A DNA stretch of 64,000 nt from Polyangiaceae bacterium. Lineage in GTDB: Bacteria; Myxococcota_A; Polyangia; Polyangiales; Polyangiaceae. The notes beneath the pieces are model-generated. The model searched no databases and was not told the DNA's origin. It worked only from the letters and a program-made list of their open reading frames with translations. The DNA lies in assembly GCA_025936045.1 (NCBI GenBank), contig JAICUB010000031.1, forward strand, positions 1-64,000, given 5' to 3'. The translations under genes and the position numbers were made by a program. This document shows, one piece after another, positions 36,951 through 45,366 of this stretch. Position 1 is the first letter of the stretch. Every line of letters begins with the position of its first letter.

Positions 36951-37145
36951 TCAGGCCGGGTTCGTCGGCTTCTTCGGCGGGGTCGGCTTCTTGTTGTCGT
37001 CGGCCTTGGGCTTGTCGTCGTGCTTTTCGTCCTGGGCGCCCTTTTCACCACCGCAGAGGGGGGTGACCGATGCGAACGAGGGAGCCGTGACGGCGATGCC
37101 GGCCGCAACGAGGGAGAGACGAAGCAGGCTTTGCGTCTTCTTCAT
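36951..37145 (-). CDS. small secreted Lys/Asp/Pro-rich peptide
   Basis: 64 residues. Signal peptide MKKTQSLLRLSLVAAGIAVTAPSFA, then a short mature part with one Cys (LCGGEKG) and a charged, Pro-rich tail (DEKHDDKPKADDNKKPTPPKKPTNPA). No family. Length, signal peptide and ATG make it credible although small. It lies about 50 bases upstream of yggX on the same strand and could share its transcript. Confidence 0.55.
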   Translation of the reverse strand: MKKTQSLLRLSLVAAGIAVTAPSFASVTPLCGGEKGAQDEKHDDKPKADDNKKPTPPKKPTNPA

Positions 37146-37228
37146 GGGAAAGCGATCTTGGTCTCCCGCCCAAAGCCGTCAAGCGCCCCGACACGGCGCG
37201 CGAGACGGCGCGAGGCAGAACGCGACGT

Positions 37229-38152
37229 TCACGCGGTCGTGACTTTGGCGGCGCGGGTGATCGCCTCTCGAACGAAAGCGAGCGCGGGATCGTCGTGGGT
37301 CGCGTCGCGCCAAAGAAGCTCGACGGGCGAGGAGCCGAGCGGGAGCGGCACGGGCGCGGTGCGAAGCGCCGGCCGCAACGCGACGATCGCGCGGGCCGTC
37401 ATGAGCGGCACCGTCGCGACGAGCGCGCTTCCCGCGACGACGCCGCCGATGCCCTCGAACGACGGCAGCGAGAGCCGCACCCGCCGCCGCACCCCGAGCG
37501 CGTCCTCGATGATGCCGCGCGTGTCCGCGTTGTACGAGACGACGACGTGCTCGGCGGCGAGGTACGTTTCCCGCGTGGGGCGCGCGCCGAAGCGGGCGTG
37601 GCGCGGGTCGAACAGACACACGAAATTGCCGAGATACAAGCGCTTGCGGCGCACGTCGGCGGGGAGCTCGTCCGCGACCGTGACCGCGAGATCCACGCGC
37701 GAGCTCGCGAGCGCTTCGGCCACGTTCCGGAACTGGACCGGGACGACGACGAGCGTCATGTGGGGCGCCTGGTGCATCAGGTCGCGCAAGAGCGCCCCGA
37801 GCAACCAGGATTCGGTTTGATCCGCGAGACCGACGCGCACGCTGCGCACGGACGTTTGCGGGTCGAAGTCGCCTGACGAACGCGCGGCGTCGAGCAGGGC
37901 GTGGAGGTGCGGCCGGACCTCGCCGAAGAGCTTGCGGCCGCGCGCCGTGAGCACGACGCCGCGGCCCGCGCGCGTGAAGAGTGGCGACCCGAGCGCGCGC
38001 GTGAGGCGCCGGAGCGCCGCGCTGACGGCGGGTTGCGTGAGGTACAGGCGTGAGGCCGCTCGAGTCACGCTGCCCGTCTCGGCGACGAGCAAAAAGACGC
38101 GCAAGAGGTTCAAATCGAAGGCGAGCTCCTGCTCCGTTCCGGCGGCTTTCAT
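37229..38152 (-). CDS. LysR-family transcriptional regulator
   Basis: 307 residues. N-terminal winged helix-turn-helix: LNLLRVFLLVAETGSVTRAASRLYLTQPAVSAALRRLTRALGSPLFTRAGRGVVLTARG, followed by the periplasmic-binding-protein-like effector domain with SVRVGLADQTESWLLGALLRDLMHQAPHMTLVVV. It is divergent from the aldo/keto reductase gene with about 100 bases between starts, the classic arrangement in which a LysR protein controls its neighbour and itself. A perfect palindrome lies in the gap. The effector is not known. Confidence 0.93.
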   Translation of the reverse strand: MKAAGTEQELAFDLNLLRVFLLVAETGSVTRAASRLYLTQPAVSAALRRLTRALGSPLFTRAGRGVVLTARGRKLFGEVRPHLHALLDAARSSGDFDPQTSVRSVRVGLADQTESWLLGALLRDLMHQAPHMTLVVVPVQFRNVAEALASSRVDLAVTVADELPADVRRKRLYLGNFVCLFDPRHARFGARPTRETYLAAEHVVVSYNADTRGIIEDALGVRRRVRLSLPSFEGIGGVVAGSALVATVPLMTARAIVALRPALRTAPVPLPLGSSPVELLWRDATHDDPALAFVREAITRAAKVTTA

Positions 38153-38163
38153 GCGACGGCGCG

Positions 38164-38184
38164 ATTATAAACAAGCTTTATAAT
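38164..38184. promoter_or_regulatory. perfect 21-bp palindrome, candidate LysR operator
   Basis: ATTATAAA and TTTATAAT are 8-bp perfect complements around CAAGC. The AT-rich site stands out in GC-rich DNA, lies 12 bases upstream of the LysR start and about 70 bases upstream of the aldo/keto reductase start, and fits the T-N11-A form of LysR boxes (for example TTATAAACAAGCTTTATAA). It also overlaps a possible -10 hexamer TATAAT. Assigning it to this LysR protein is inference from position and symmetry. Confidence 0.6.
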
Positions 38185-38255
38185 AGGCAGGAATACTATT
38201 CACTGGTGTTAGCAGTAGCGCGGGCGCAGATTCCTCTCTGCGAGGAGGCTCTCAC

Positions 38256-39269
38256 ATGGAAACAGTAGCCAAAAAGTCGGAAATTCGTCGTCTGGGCAAG
38301 ACAGGTCCGGAAGTGCTCCGGCTCGGCATCGGCTGCATGGGCTTCGGCGGCTGGTACGGGCAGGCGGACGAGCGCGAAGGCATTCGCATGCTTCACGCGG
38401 CGCTCGAGCGCGGCGCGACGCTGTTCGACACCGGTGACTTCTACGGCATGGGCGCGAGCGAAATGGTGGTCGGCAAGGCCATCGCCGGTCGGCGAGACAA
38501 GGTCGTGGTTTCGGTGAAGTTCGGAGCCATGCGCGGTCCGGACAACGCGTGGCTCGGTCTGGATACGCGGCCGCAAGCGGTGAAAAACTTCGCGTCGTAC
38601 AGCTTGAAGCGGCTCGGCGTGGAGGTCATCGACATTTATCGCCCGTCGCGACTCGATCCCAACGTGCCGATCGAAGACACCATTGGCGCCGTCGCGGACT
38701 TGATCAAGTCCGGGCACGTGCGGCACATCGGACTTTCGGAAGTCGGACCCGACACGATTCGACGCGCTGCGGCCGTGCACCCGATTGCCGATCTCCAGAT
38801 CGAATACTCGCTCGCGAGCCACGGCGCGGAGACGCACATTTTCCCGGTACTGCGCGAGCTCGGCATCGGCGCCACGCTCTACGGCGTGTATTCGCGCGGG
38901 CTTTTGACGGGACGAAAGCCACAGGGCAAGGGTGATTTGCGCGCGCATCTGCCGCGCTTCACGGCGCAACATCGCGAGTCGAACGACGCCGTCGTGGAGA
39001 AGCTTTCGGCGTTCGCCGCGGAACGGAAGCGCAGCGTCGCCGAAATCGCGCTCGGCTGGGTTTTCGCGCGGCAGCCGGACTTTCACCCGGTGGTCGGCAT
39101 GAAGACGGTAGCGCAACTCGACGAAGCGTTCGTCGCCCTCGAGCACCCGCTCTCGGCCGCCGACGTGAGCGCGCTCGACGCGCTCGTGCCACCCGGCTCG
39201 TTCGCCGGGGAGCGCTACGGTGAAGAACAATTGCGGCAGCTCGACAGCGAGAAGAAGCCGAGCGCTTGA
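38256..39269 (+). CDS. aldo/keto reductase
   Basis: 337 residues of the AKR superfamily, an NADPH-linked carbonyl reductase with a TIM barrel. Visible motifs: ATLFDTGDFYGMGASEMVVGKAI (catalytic Asp and Tyr), VVVSVKFGAMRG (catalytic Lys), VEVIDIYRPSRLDPNVPIEDTIGAVADLIKSGHVRHIGLSEVG. In most AKRs the fourth catalytic residue is the His of QHR in this last motif; here it is PSR, so the canonical tetrad is incomplete. A strong ribosome-binding site (GAGGAGG at 38242-38248) precedes the ATG. Probably regulated by the divergent LysR protein. Confidence 0.9.
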   Translation: METVAKKSEIRRLGKTGPEVLRLGIGCMGFGGWYGQADEREGIRMLHAALERGATLFDTGDFYGMGASEMVVGKAIAGRRDKVVVSVKFGAMRGPDNAWLGLDTRPQAVKNFASYSLKRLGVEVIDIYRPSRLDPNVPIEDTIGAVADLIKSGHVRHIGLSEVGPDTIRRAAAVHPIADLQIEYSLASHGAETHIFPVLRELGIGATLYGVYSRGLLTGRKPQGKGDLRAHLPRFTAQHRESNDAVVEKLSAFAAERKRSVAEIALGWVFARQPDFHPVVGMKTVAQLDEAFVALEHPLSAADVSALDALVPPGSFAGERYGEEQLRQLDSEKKPSA

Positions 39270-39342
39270 CGGCACCCGCCGCACGTGAGGGCTCGCGCGT
39301 GGGACTAGCCATCCGCGACACCCGGCACTAAACGTTCGAGCC

Positions 39343-40257
39343 ATGAAGCTCAAACGGTGGCAACGGACGGCGCTGTGGGTCATCGGGACGCTGTTCGTCG
39401 TCCTGCTCGTCGCCAAGCACTTCTTGCTGGACAACCCCGCGGCGCCGGGACCGGATTACGTCATCGACCTCGCCGCGCTCCACCGCGCGGCGGCGGCGTC
39501 GCCCGGCGCGTTGCCCGATCACATCGAAGTCGAAAAGGTCGCCGACTTCGGCTTCCCGCGCACCCTCGTCGTCGCGGGCGACGGCTTCAGCATGCACAAG
39601 ATGGTGCTCTTGGCGCATCGCGTGGTGTGGCCCGATCACACGTTGATGATCGATACGGCCATGTCCCCGGCCGCGGGCGGCTCGCTCCCGGGCGCGAAGT
39701 TCGACCCCGCGGCGTTTCAACGCGTCGAAAAGGCCATGCTGCAGGCGAAGGACATCGTGTTTTCGCACGAGCACGTCGACCACGTGGGCGGCGTCTCCGC
39801 GGCACCGGATTTCGGCGCCATCGCGAAGCAGACGCACCTGACGCGCGAGCAGCTCGGTAGCCCCAAGCTCGAACGCAAAGACTTCCCGCCGGGCACACTC
39901 GATCGGCTCCAGCCGCTCGACTATACGGGACTCTACGCGGTTGCACCGGGCGTCGTGCTGCAGAAGGCGCCGGGCCACTCGCCCGGCAGCCAGCTGATTT
40001 ACGTCGAGCTCGCGAACGGCGCACGCTACGTCTTCGTGGGCGACATCGCGTGGACGAAGGACAACATCACGCTCCGGCGCGGGCGGCCGGGCATTGCGAC
40101 GCTCTTGATGAGCGAGGATCGACCCGCCGTGGCGGCGCAGTTGCGCGCGCTCGCGGCGTTGCCGAAAGACGTGCATATCGTCGTGGCGCACGACCCGGTG
40201 GCGCTCGAGAGTGATTTGAAGGCGGGGGTTTATCGGCGGGGGTTTAGTGGGATTTAG
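39343..40257 (+). CDS. membrane-anchored metallo-beta-lactamase-fold hydrolase
   Basis: 304 residues. One N-terminal membrane segment (TALWVIGTLFVVLLVAKHFLL, residues 9-29) then an MBL fold: metal-binding HEHVDH at 142-147, the APGHSPGSQLIYV region (about 206) and FVGDIAW near 226, with a late His in VVAHDPVALE. It should hydrolyse an ester, lactone or thioester in the periplasm; substrate unknown. It lies 73 bases downstream of the aldo/keto reductase in the same direction and might share its regulation. Confidence 0.85.
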   Translation: MKLKRWQRTALWVIGTLFVVLLVAKHFLLDNPAAPGPDYVIDLAALHRAAAASPGALPDHIEVEKVADFGFPRTLVVAGDGFSMHKMVLLAHRVVWPDHTLMIDTAMSPAAGGSLPGAKFDPAAFQRVEKAMLQAKDIVFSHEHVDHVGGVSAAPDFGAIAKQTHLTREQLGSPKLERKDFPPGTLDRLQPLDYTGLYAVAPGVVLQKAPGHSPGSQLIYVELANGARYVFVGDIAWTKDNITLRRGRPGIATLLMSEDRPAVAAQLRALAALPKDVHIVVAHDPVALESDLKAGVYRRGFSGI

Positions 40258-40297
40258 CTGGCCCCCCCCATGGCTCGGTGAACCCTGAGCTCGTCCC

Positions 40298-40930
40298 CTA
40301 GCGCGGCGGCGTGTTTGCGCTCGCATCCGACTCCGCCCGCCGCTCATCGACGTACGGCTGCTCTACCCGAATCACGTAGCGCTGCGCCCCGCGCCAAAAT
40401 TCGCCTTCCAGCACCGCGGCGTGGTGCGCGCGCGCGACGAGTACGGCTTGGATCACGGCGCCCGTGGCCGTTACCGGTGGCCCCAACGCGCGCGTGAGGA
40501 CGTCGCCGTCTTGCAGGCCGATGCCGAGCGCGCCGACGCCGGTGAGCCGTAACCCCGCGGGGCGCGCGCCGTTCGCCGCGACGAACACGCCGCGCGGGCG
40601 TGCGCCGGCGTTCGCGAGGCCGAGCACGGCTTTTTGCGACACGAAGACGACCGGAGTCGCGCTCGGACGCGCCTTCTTCGTATTACTTCGATGCTTGTTC
40701 CGCGCCGTGGCGGGTTCGGCGAGCAGCTCGTATTGCGCCGGAATTACTGCGAGCTCGGGCGCGAGCTCCGGCGGCGGCTCGGCCGTTGCCGGAACCCTGA
40801 CGAGCACCGCGACCGCCGAGAGCGCGCTCGCCGCGTCCGCTCCCGCGCGCTCGGCCGCTCGCGCGCTCGTCCACGCGGCGAGCGCGAAGACGAACGGAGT
40901 CGGAAGCAGCGGGAGCAGGCGACGCAGCAC
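40298..40930 (-). CDS. PDZ-domain-like exported protein
   Basis: 210 residues. A hydrophobic N terminus (LLPLLPTPFVFALAAWTSARA) is followed by an Ala/Pro-rich region and a C-terminal part with VFVAANGARPAGLRLTGVGALGIGLQDGDVLTRALGPPVTATGAVIQAVLVARAHHAAVLEGEFWRGAQRYVIRVEQP, which has the strand-GL-x-x-GD-x-I pattern of a PDZ domain, similar in position to the C-terminal PDZ of GspC. GTG start. Its partner protein is unknown; no type II secretion cluster is adjacent. Confidence 0.55.
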   Translation of the reverse strand: MLRRLLPLLPTPFVFALAAWTSARAAERAGADAASALSAVAVLVRVPATAEPPPELAPELAVIPAQYELLAEPATARNKHRSNTKKARPSATPVVFVSQKAVLGLANAGARPRGVFVAANGARPAGLRLTGVGALGIGLQDGDVLTRALGPPVTATGAVIQAVLVARAHHAAVLEGEFWRGAQRYVIRVEQPYVDERRAESDASANTPPR

Positions 40931-41070
40931 GCACCCTCAGAATAACACGCCGTACCGCGCCGGCCCCTCCCATGGCGCGCGCAGCCGCAGGCGAGCACGA
41001 CATCGGGGAGGCGGCAGCGGCACGCCGAGGAGGCGCAGCCGACGAACGTGCCGCGGGGTGGGCAGCTACG

Positions 41071-41535
41071 TCAGCGAACGCGCCAGTTACCCTGGAACGT
41101 TCGCCCGATTTCGTCGAGTGTCGTGTCCGTGACGATAAGCTCGGGGCGGGCGTTGCGGCAGTAGACGATGCTGTTTTGGCGGAAGGTGCGGCCGAAGCCG
41201 ATCGCTTCGTCGCGCGGGATGCCGATGGCGAGCCACGCTGGCTCACGCCACGGGCCTTCGGGCTCCTCGTCGTAGCCGACGCACTGCTCGACGCGATAGC
41301 AGCCGAGCACGAGCAGATCGCGCAGAACCTGCTGCCGCGACTCGTTCACGCGCCGGGGCAGCGGCATGCTGCGCGGGTTATAGGCGGTGATGAGCGCGAA
41401 ATCCATGCGTAGGATGGCCGGCAGCTGCGCGGCGTCCTTCACGACCTCGCCGTCGATGGAGACGCGCACGACGCCCGTCTCGAGCGGGAGCTCGTAGATG
41501 GTACCGAAGTAGGAACGAAGGAGGTTCTGGTCCAC
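41071..41535 (-). CDS. DUF3293 protein
   Basis: 154 residues. The family motif is FALITAYNPRSMPLPRRVNESRQQVLRDLL, followed by EPAWLAIGIPRDEAIGFGRTFRQNSIVYC. DUF3293 proteins are small cytoplasmic proteins of unknown function. GTG start, 57 bases after the response regulator stop on the same strand, so it may be the third gene of that operon. Confidence 0.75.
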   Translation of the reverse strand: MDQNLLRSYFGTIYELPLETGVVRVSIDGEVVKDAAQLPAILRMDFALITAYNPRSMPLPRRVNESRQQVLRDLLVLGCYRVEQCVGYDEEPEGPWREPAWLAIGIPRDEAIGFGRTFRQNSIVYCRNARPELIVTDTTLDEIGRTFQGNWRVR

Positions 41536-41592
41536 GGGGGCCCGTCCATTAGCACGGAACGGCCGGGGCTTGCCGCAGCAGGAACCAGCGGA

Positions 41593-42288
41593 TTAAGGCT
41601 TGAACCGATACCCCACGCCGCGCACCGTGACGAGATGCAGGGGCTCGGCCGGATCCTTTTCGAGCTTCGAGCGAAGCTGAAGCACGAAGTTGTCGATGGT
41701 GCGCAAGGTAACGTGGTGGCCGGGGCCCCACACGCGCTCGAGCAGCTCCTCGCGCGTCAACGCGCGGTCGTTCGCTTCGATCAGGCACCAGAGCACGTCG
41801 AACTCCGTGGCCGTGAGCTCCACGAGCTCTCCGTCGCGCCGCACCTCGCGCGAACGCGGATTAACCTCGAGATCCGCCGCGCGAAGCGGCTGCTCGCCGC
41901 GGCGCTTCACGATGCCGTCGCGGCGCAGCACCGCTTTGACGCGCGCGAGGAGCTCGGCGAGGCCGAAAGGCTTCGTGATGTAGTCCTCGGCGCCGAGCTC
42001 GAGGCCCATCACCTTGTCCATCTCCTCACCGCGCGCGCTCAGCATGATGACGGGCACGTATTGACCCTTGGCGCGCAGCGCCCGCACCATCTCGAAGCCG
42101 TTCATGCGCGGCAGCATCACGTCGAGCACGATGAGGTCGAAGCCGCCGCCGAGCGCGGCGTTCAAGCCGTCCTCGCCGTCGTTCGCCACGGTGACGCGGT
42201 ACCCCTCGGCCTCGAGGTTCATCTGTAGGCCGAGCGTGATGCTCTCGTCGTCTTCGACGATCAGAATTTTGGGTCTCGGCTCCGACAT
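41593..42288 (-). CDS. OmpR/PhoB-family response regulator
   Basis: 231 residues. Receiver domain with ILIVEDDESI, phosphorylation site Asp56 in LIVLDVMLPRMNGFE, and the conserved Lys in DYITKPFG; C-terminal winged helix with VELTATEFDVLWCLIEANDRALTREELLERVWG and LRTIDNFVLQLRSKLEKDP. It is encoded 27 bases after the histidine kinase and is its likely cognate regulator. Target genes are not evident. The start at 42288 (MSEPRPK) is chosen because it leads directly into the first receiver strand. Confidence 0.93.
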   Translation of the reverse strand: MSEPRPKILIVEDDESITLGLQMNLEAEGYRVTVANDGEDGLNAALGGGFDLIVLDVMLPRMNGFEMVRALRAKGQYVPVIMLSARGEEMDKVMGLELGAEDYITKPFGLAELLARVKAVLRRDGIVKRRGEQPLRAADLEVNPRSREVRRDGELVELTATEFDVLWCLIEANDRALTREELLERVWGPGHHVTLRTIDNFVLQLRSKLEKDPAEPLHLVTVRGVGYRFKP

Positions 42289-42315
42289 CGCGTGGCCAAG
42301 CAAGTCTACCGGGGC

Positions 42316-43284
42316 TCAGGCCAACGTCGACGGCGCAATGCTCTCGCGCGCGGCGGGTCGTTCGGACCCGGCGAGGGGCGCCGACGGCAAAACCAGCGAA
42401 AAAGTGCTGCCGCGGCCGGCTTCGCTCACGAGCTCGACCCGGCCGCGGTGCGCTTTCATCACGTGTTTTACGATCGCGAGCCCGAGGCCGGAACCCTCGC
42501 GCTCGCGCGAGAGGCGGTCGTCCAAGCGGTAGAACTTCTGGAAAATGCGCGTGTGCTCGGCTTGCGGAATGCCCTGCCCGTTGTCCTTCACGGTGACGGT
42601 CACGTCGCGAGCGCCCTGCACGTACGCGACCTCGATGCGCGGCGGGTCGCCGCCGTACTTGTACGCGTTCGTGAGCAGGTTCAGGAGCGCGTCGCTCATG
42701 GCGCCGCGATCGGCGCGCACGAGCAGCGACTCCGGGGGGAGCTCCGTGACGAGCTCGACGTGACGGTGCAAGCGCATGGGCTCGAACGCTTCCAGTGCGG
42801 TGACCATGATGGAGCGCAAATCCGTATCCTTGAGCACGAACTCGCGACCGCCGCTCTCCATGCGGCCCCAGTCGAGCAAGCGTTCGATCAGCTCTTGTAA
42901 GCGCGTGCTCTCTTTCGACAAGCCCTCGATGCACTTTTGAGCCGCGGCTTCGTCCCCGCGTCGCAGCGCCAGCGTTTCGGCGAACAGGCGAATGGACGTG
43001 AGCGGCGTCCTGAGCTCGTGTGAAACCTTGGAGACGAAGTCGCTCTGGAGCGCCGACAGATTCGCCTCGCGCCGCACGAACACCCACACGAGCACGACGC
43101 CCGTGACGGCGGCCCCCGAGAGCGCGAGCACGAGAATACCCATGAGGATATTGACCGCCGCTTCACCGATGAAGAGCAGCACCACGCCGAGCGCGAGCAG
43201 GAGCGACGTCGGCACCACCACGAGCGCGACGAGCAAGCTCACGATGCGGCGATAGCCGAGGGCCGACGGATCGCGTGACGCCAT
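42316..43284 (-). CDS. membrane sensor histidine kinase
   Basis: 322 residues. Two membrane helices (about 14-36 and 44-72) with almost no periplasmic loop, then HisKA with SKVSHELRTPLTSIRLF (phosphorylated His89), and an HATPase domain with N-box LLNLLTNAYKYGGDP, VTVKDNGQGIP and GSGLGLAIVKHVMKAHRG. The short sensing region suggests an intramembrane signal. ATG at 43284; the frame extends upstream only into a shadow. Cotranscribed with the response regulator; divergent from a lipoprotein gene. Confidence 0.92.
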   Translation of the reverse strand: MASRDPSALGYRRIVSLLVALVVVPTSLLLALGVVLLFIGEAAVNILMGILVLALSGAAVTGVVLVWVFVRREANLSALQSDFVSKVSHELRTPLTSIRLFAETLALRRGDEAAAQKCIEGLSKESTRLQELIERLLDWGRMESGGREFVLKDTDLRSIMVTALEAFEPMRLHRHVELVTELPPESLLVRADRGAMSDALLNLLTNAYKYGGDPPRIEVAYVQGARDVTVTVKDNGQGIPQAEHTRIFQKFYRLDDRLSREREGSGLGLAIVKHVMKAHRGRVELVSEAGRGSTFSLVLPSAPLAGSERPAARESIAPSTLA

Positions 43285-43358
43285 GCTCTCGCGCTCGAGT
43301 TTGCCACGACTTTTGCCGAAGCGGGACCGAGCGGCGACGCCTGCGCTAGGCTCCGCGC

Positions 43359-44003
43359 ATGGTGCGGAACGCAGGGCTCTCTGGCCTGACGCTGCTCGCG
43401 CTTGCATGCGCGAGCTCGTTCGAGGCGTGCGGGGGGCTCAGCGTCGAGCGGGTCGACCGCGAGCCGGGCGAGAGCGGCGGCTCGGCAACGGTCGGCAACG
43501 GAGGCACCGGAGTGGGAGTTGGGTCCGGCGGTGCGACCGGTGCGTCGACTGCTGCCAGCGCCGGGGGCACCCGCGGCTCGAGCACGGAGGAGTTCGGCGG
43601 CGTCGGCGCCGAGCCCGAGGTCGCCTGTGAAAAGCACCGAGCGGGGAGCGTTTGCATCGTCGGTACGGAGACGGCGACGTTCGACGAGGCCGTGCACCCC
43701 GGAGACGCCTTCTACGTCGGGGTGACTCCGGTCGGCTGCTACTCGGACACTTGTACCGTTTGGGCGCAAGACGTCTGCCGGTTGGACGCGTCGAACGGCG
43801 ACTATTTCGCGAGCGTCGGATTTTGCAGCTATTCGGTGCCCCCGAGGATCCCGCCGTGCGACGAGACCTGCTGGGATGAGATCACGTACTGCACGTCGAG
43901 CGTCCGGCTCACGGCGGGCCACCACGTGCTCTGGTACGGGACGCAACACGTCGACTTCGACGTGCCGAGCGTCTTCTCTCACCGCTCGCTCTGCACGGAA
44001 TGA
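43359..44003 (+). CDS. Cys-rich lipoprotein of unknown function
   Basis: 214 residues. Signal peptide MVRNAGLSGLTLLALACASSFEAC with two possible lipobox cysteines (LALAC or FEAC), a Gly/Ser/Thr-rich linker (about 35-80), then a 130-residue domain with about ten cysteines (VACEKH, SVCIVG, GCYSDTC, DVCRLD, GFCSY, PPCDETCWDEITYC, SLCTE), probably disulfide-bonded. No known family. Divergent from the histidine kinase and convergent on the GFA protein. Confidence 0.65.
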   Translation: MVRNAGLSGLTLLALACASSFEACGGLSVERVDREPGESGGSATVGNGGTGVGVGSGGATGASTAASAGGTRGSSTEEFGGVGAEPEVACEKHRAGSVCIVGTETATFDEAVHPGDAFYVGVTPVGCYSDTCTVWAQDVCRLDASNGDYFASVGFCSYSVPPRIPPCDETCWDEITYCTSSVRLTAGHHVLWYGTQHVDFDVPSVFSHRSLCTE

Positions 44004-44028
44004 CGCGAGGTTCGGTGAGCGCCGCGCG

Positions 44029-44406
44029 CTACGTCGCTTTGCGGAGCGCCTCGATCTGCTGCTCCCAATTCTTGCCGTCGAAGAGCCGCGCCTCGAGCGC
44101 GTTCGCATCGACGCCGGCGAGGCAGCGCACGTTCACGTCCACCTTGTCGGGGTGCGAGCGCGGCGAGTAAAACGGGTGGACGCCGCAGTGACGGCAAAAC
44201 GTGTGCTTGGCGACACCCGTATTGAAGCGGTACGTCGTGAGCGCGTCCTCACCCGAGCGGAGCTCGAAGGCGGCGGGCTCGACGATCACGTGCAAAAAGC
44301 CCTTTTTCTCGCAGATGGAGCAATTGCACACGACCGCGGTGGCCAGATCCGCGCGCACGCGGAACGTCACGCGCCCGCAGTGACAGCTTCCTTCGTAGCT
44401 ACGCAT
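44029..44406 (-). CDS. GFA-family (glutathione-dependent formaldehyde-activating-like) zinc protein
   Basis: 125 residues, whole-length Mss4-like fold. Zinc-binding cysteines: GSCHCGRVTFRV near the N terminus, VCNCSICEKKGFLHV, and FCRHCGVHPFY. The family includes GFA enzymes and CENP-V-like proteins, and bacterial members are often glutathione or small-thiol related, but formaldehyde chemistry is not established for most. ATG start. Not obviously in an operon. Confidence 0.88.
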   Translation of the reverse strand: MRSYEGSCHCGRVTFRVRADLATAVVCNCSICEKKGFLHVIVEPAAFELRSGEDALTTYRFNTGVAKHTFCRHCGVHPFYSPRSHPDKVDVNVRCLAGVDANALEARLFDGKNWEQQIEALRKAT

Positions 44407-44442
44407 CGCGCCTTTTTAGCACGAAGGTAGCTTCGCGAGCGC

Positions 44443-45366
44443 TCAGCGCGGCTCGGGCACACAGCAGCCCGTAATGCAGTAGAAGCCTCGCGCGCAGGGC
44501 GCGATCGCGTTCACGTCGCAGGACTTGAGCCCGTCACAGCCCGCCGAGCCGTTCATGCAGCTCGGCAGGGGTTCGGGACGTCCGACGCAGCTCTCGCAGT
44601 CGTCGCAAGGGTTCGAGCACGACGGCACTTGCGTGCACGGCGGGCACGCGCTCGGGTCGCCGAGCGTGGCGCTGGTGCATTCGCTCGCACCGCCGGCGAG
44701 CGAGACGTAGTGCCGACTGTTGGCCGGGATTTCACAGCAACCGAAGCAATCGCAGCCGTTCGGCGTGAGCGGCCCGCACGCGCTCGCGCACGCCGGAGCT
44801 TGCGCGGCGCCGAGCTCGACGCAGGTCCCGCCACCGGAAATGGTCGCCGCCTCGTCGTAAGCGCAGCTCGCCAAGCCGCTCGGCGGATAATCGGGCGCCA
44901 CCGAGAGGGGATCGCAGCGGTAGCTGAAGCGGCAGCCGTCGTTGCCGGCGCCGTTACCGTTGTCGAAGAAGCAGTCCTCCGTGCACTTGTCTGCGCCCGC
45001 GCCGGGCAAGTCCACGTCGAAGCTCCGCTCGCTATTGTCGCAAGGACCAGTGCACTCGGGATCGGCGGCGTCGAGCTTGCCGTCGCCGTCGTTGTCCGTG
45101 CAGTCGCCGCACTCGTAGAGCTTGCCGTGACACGCCACGGGCACGCAGCCGGCCTCGCTTGCGCCGGCGGCGCCGCCCTCGCCGGCCGTCGCGACGACGC
45201 CACCGGTCCCTGCGTAGCCAGCGCTCGCGCCCGCACCCCCGCTACCGGCGCGGGCGGCGGCGCCATCGGAGCCGAGCTCGATGTCGCGCGAGCACGCCGC
45301 CGCGGCGAACGCAGCCAGTGCCGCGAACCCGAGCGTGAAGCGCGCCGCCCCGAGCGCCCCCGTCAT
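44443..45366 (-). CDS. Cys-rich lipoprotein, paralogue A of the ECF block
   Basis: 307 residues. Lipobox ending AAAAC, Gly/Ala linker, then a Cys-rich domain of about 200 residues with DNDGDGKLDAADPECTGPCDN, CTEDCFFDNGNGAGNDGCRF, PNGCDCFGCCEIP and the C-terminal GFYCITGCCVPEPR. The same landmarks occur in the gene at 47682-48833, which shows the two are paralogues. The DxDxDG loop resembles a calcium site. ATG overlaps the stop of the TPR/anti-sigma-like gene by four bases; it is the last gene of the block. Probably surface-exposed. Confidence 0.72.
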   Translation of the reverse strand: MTGALGAARFTLGFAALAAFAAAACSRDIELGSDGAAARAGSGGAGASAGYAGTGGVVATAGEGGAAGASEAGCVPVACHGKLYECGDCTDNDGDGKLDAADPECTGPCDNSERSFDVDLPGAGADKCTEDCFFDNGNGAGNDGCRFSYRCDPLSVAPDYPPSGLASCAYDEAATISGGGTCVELGAAQAPACASACGPLTPNGCDCFGCCEIPANSRHYVSLAGGASECTSATLGDPSACPPCTQVPSCSNPCDDCESCVGRPEPLPSCMNGSAGCDGLKSCDVNAIAPCARGFYCITGCCVPEPR

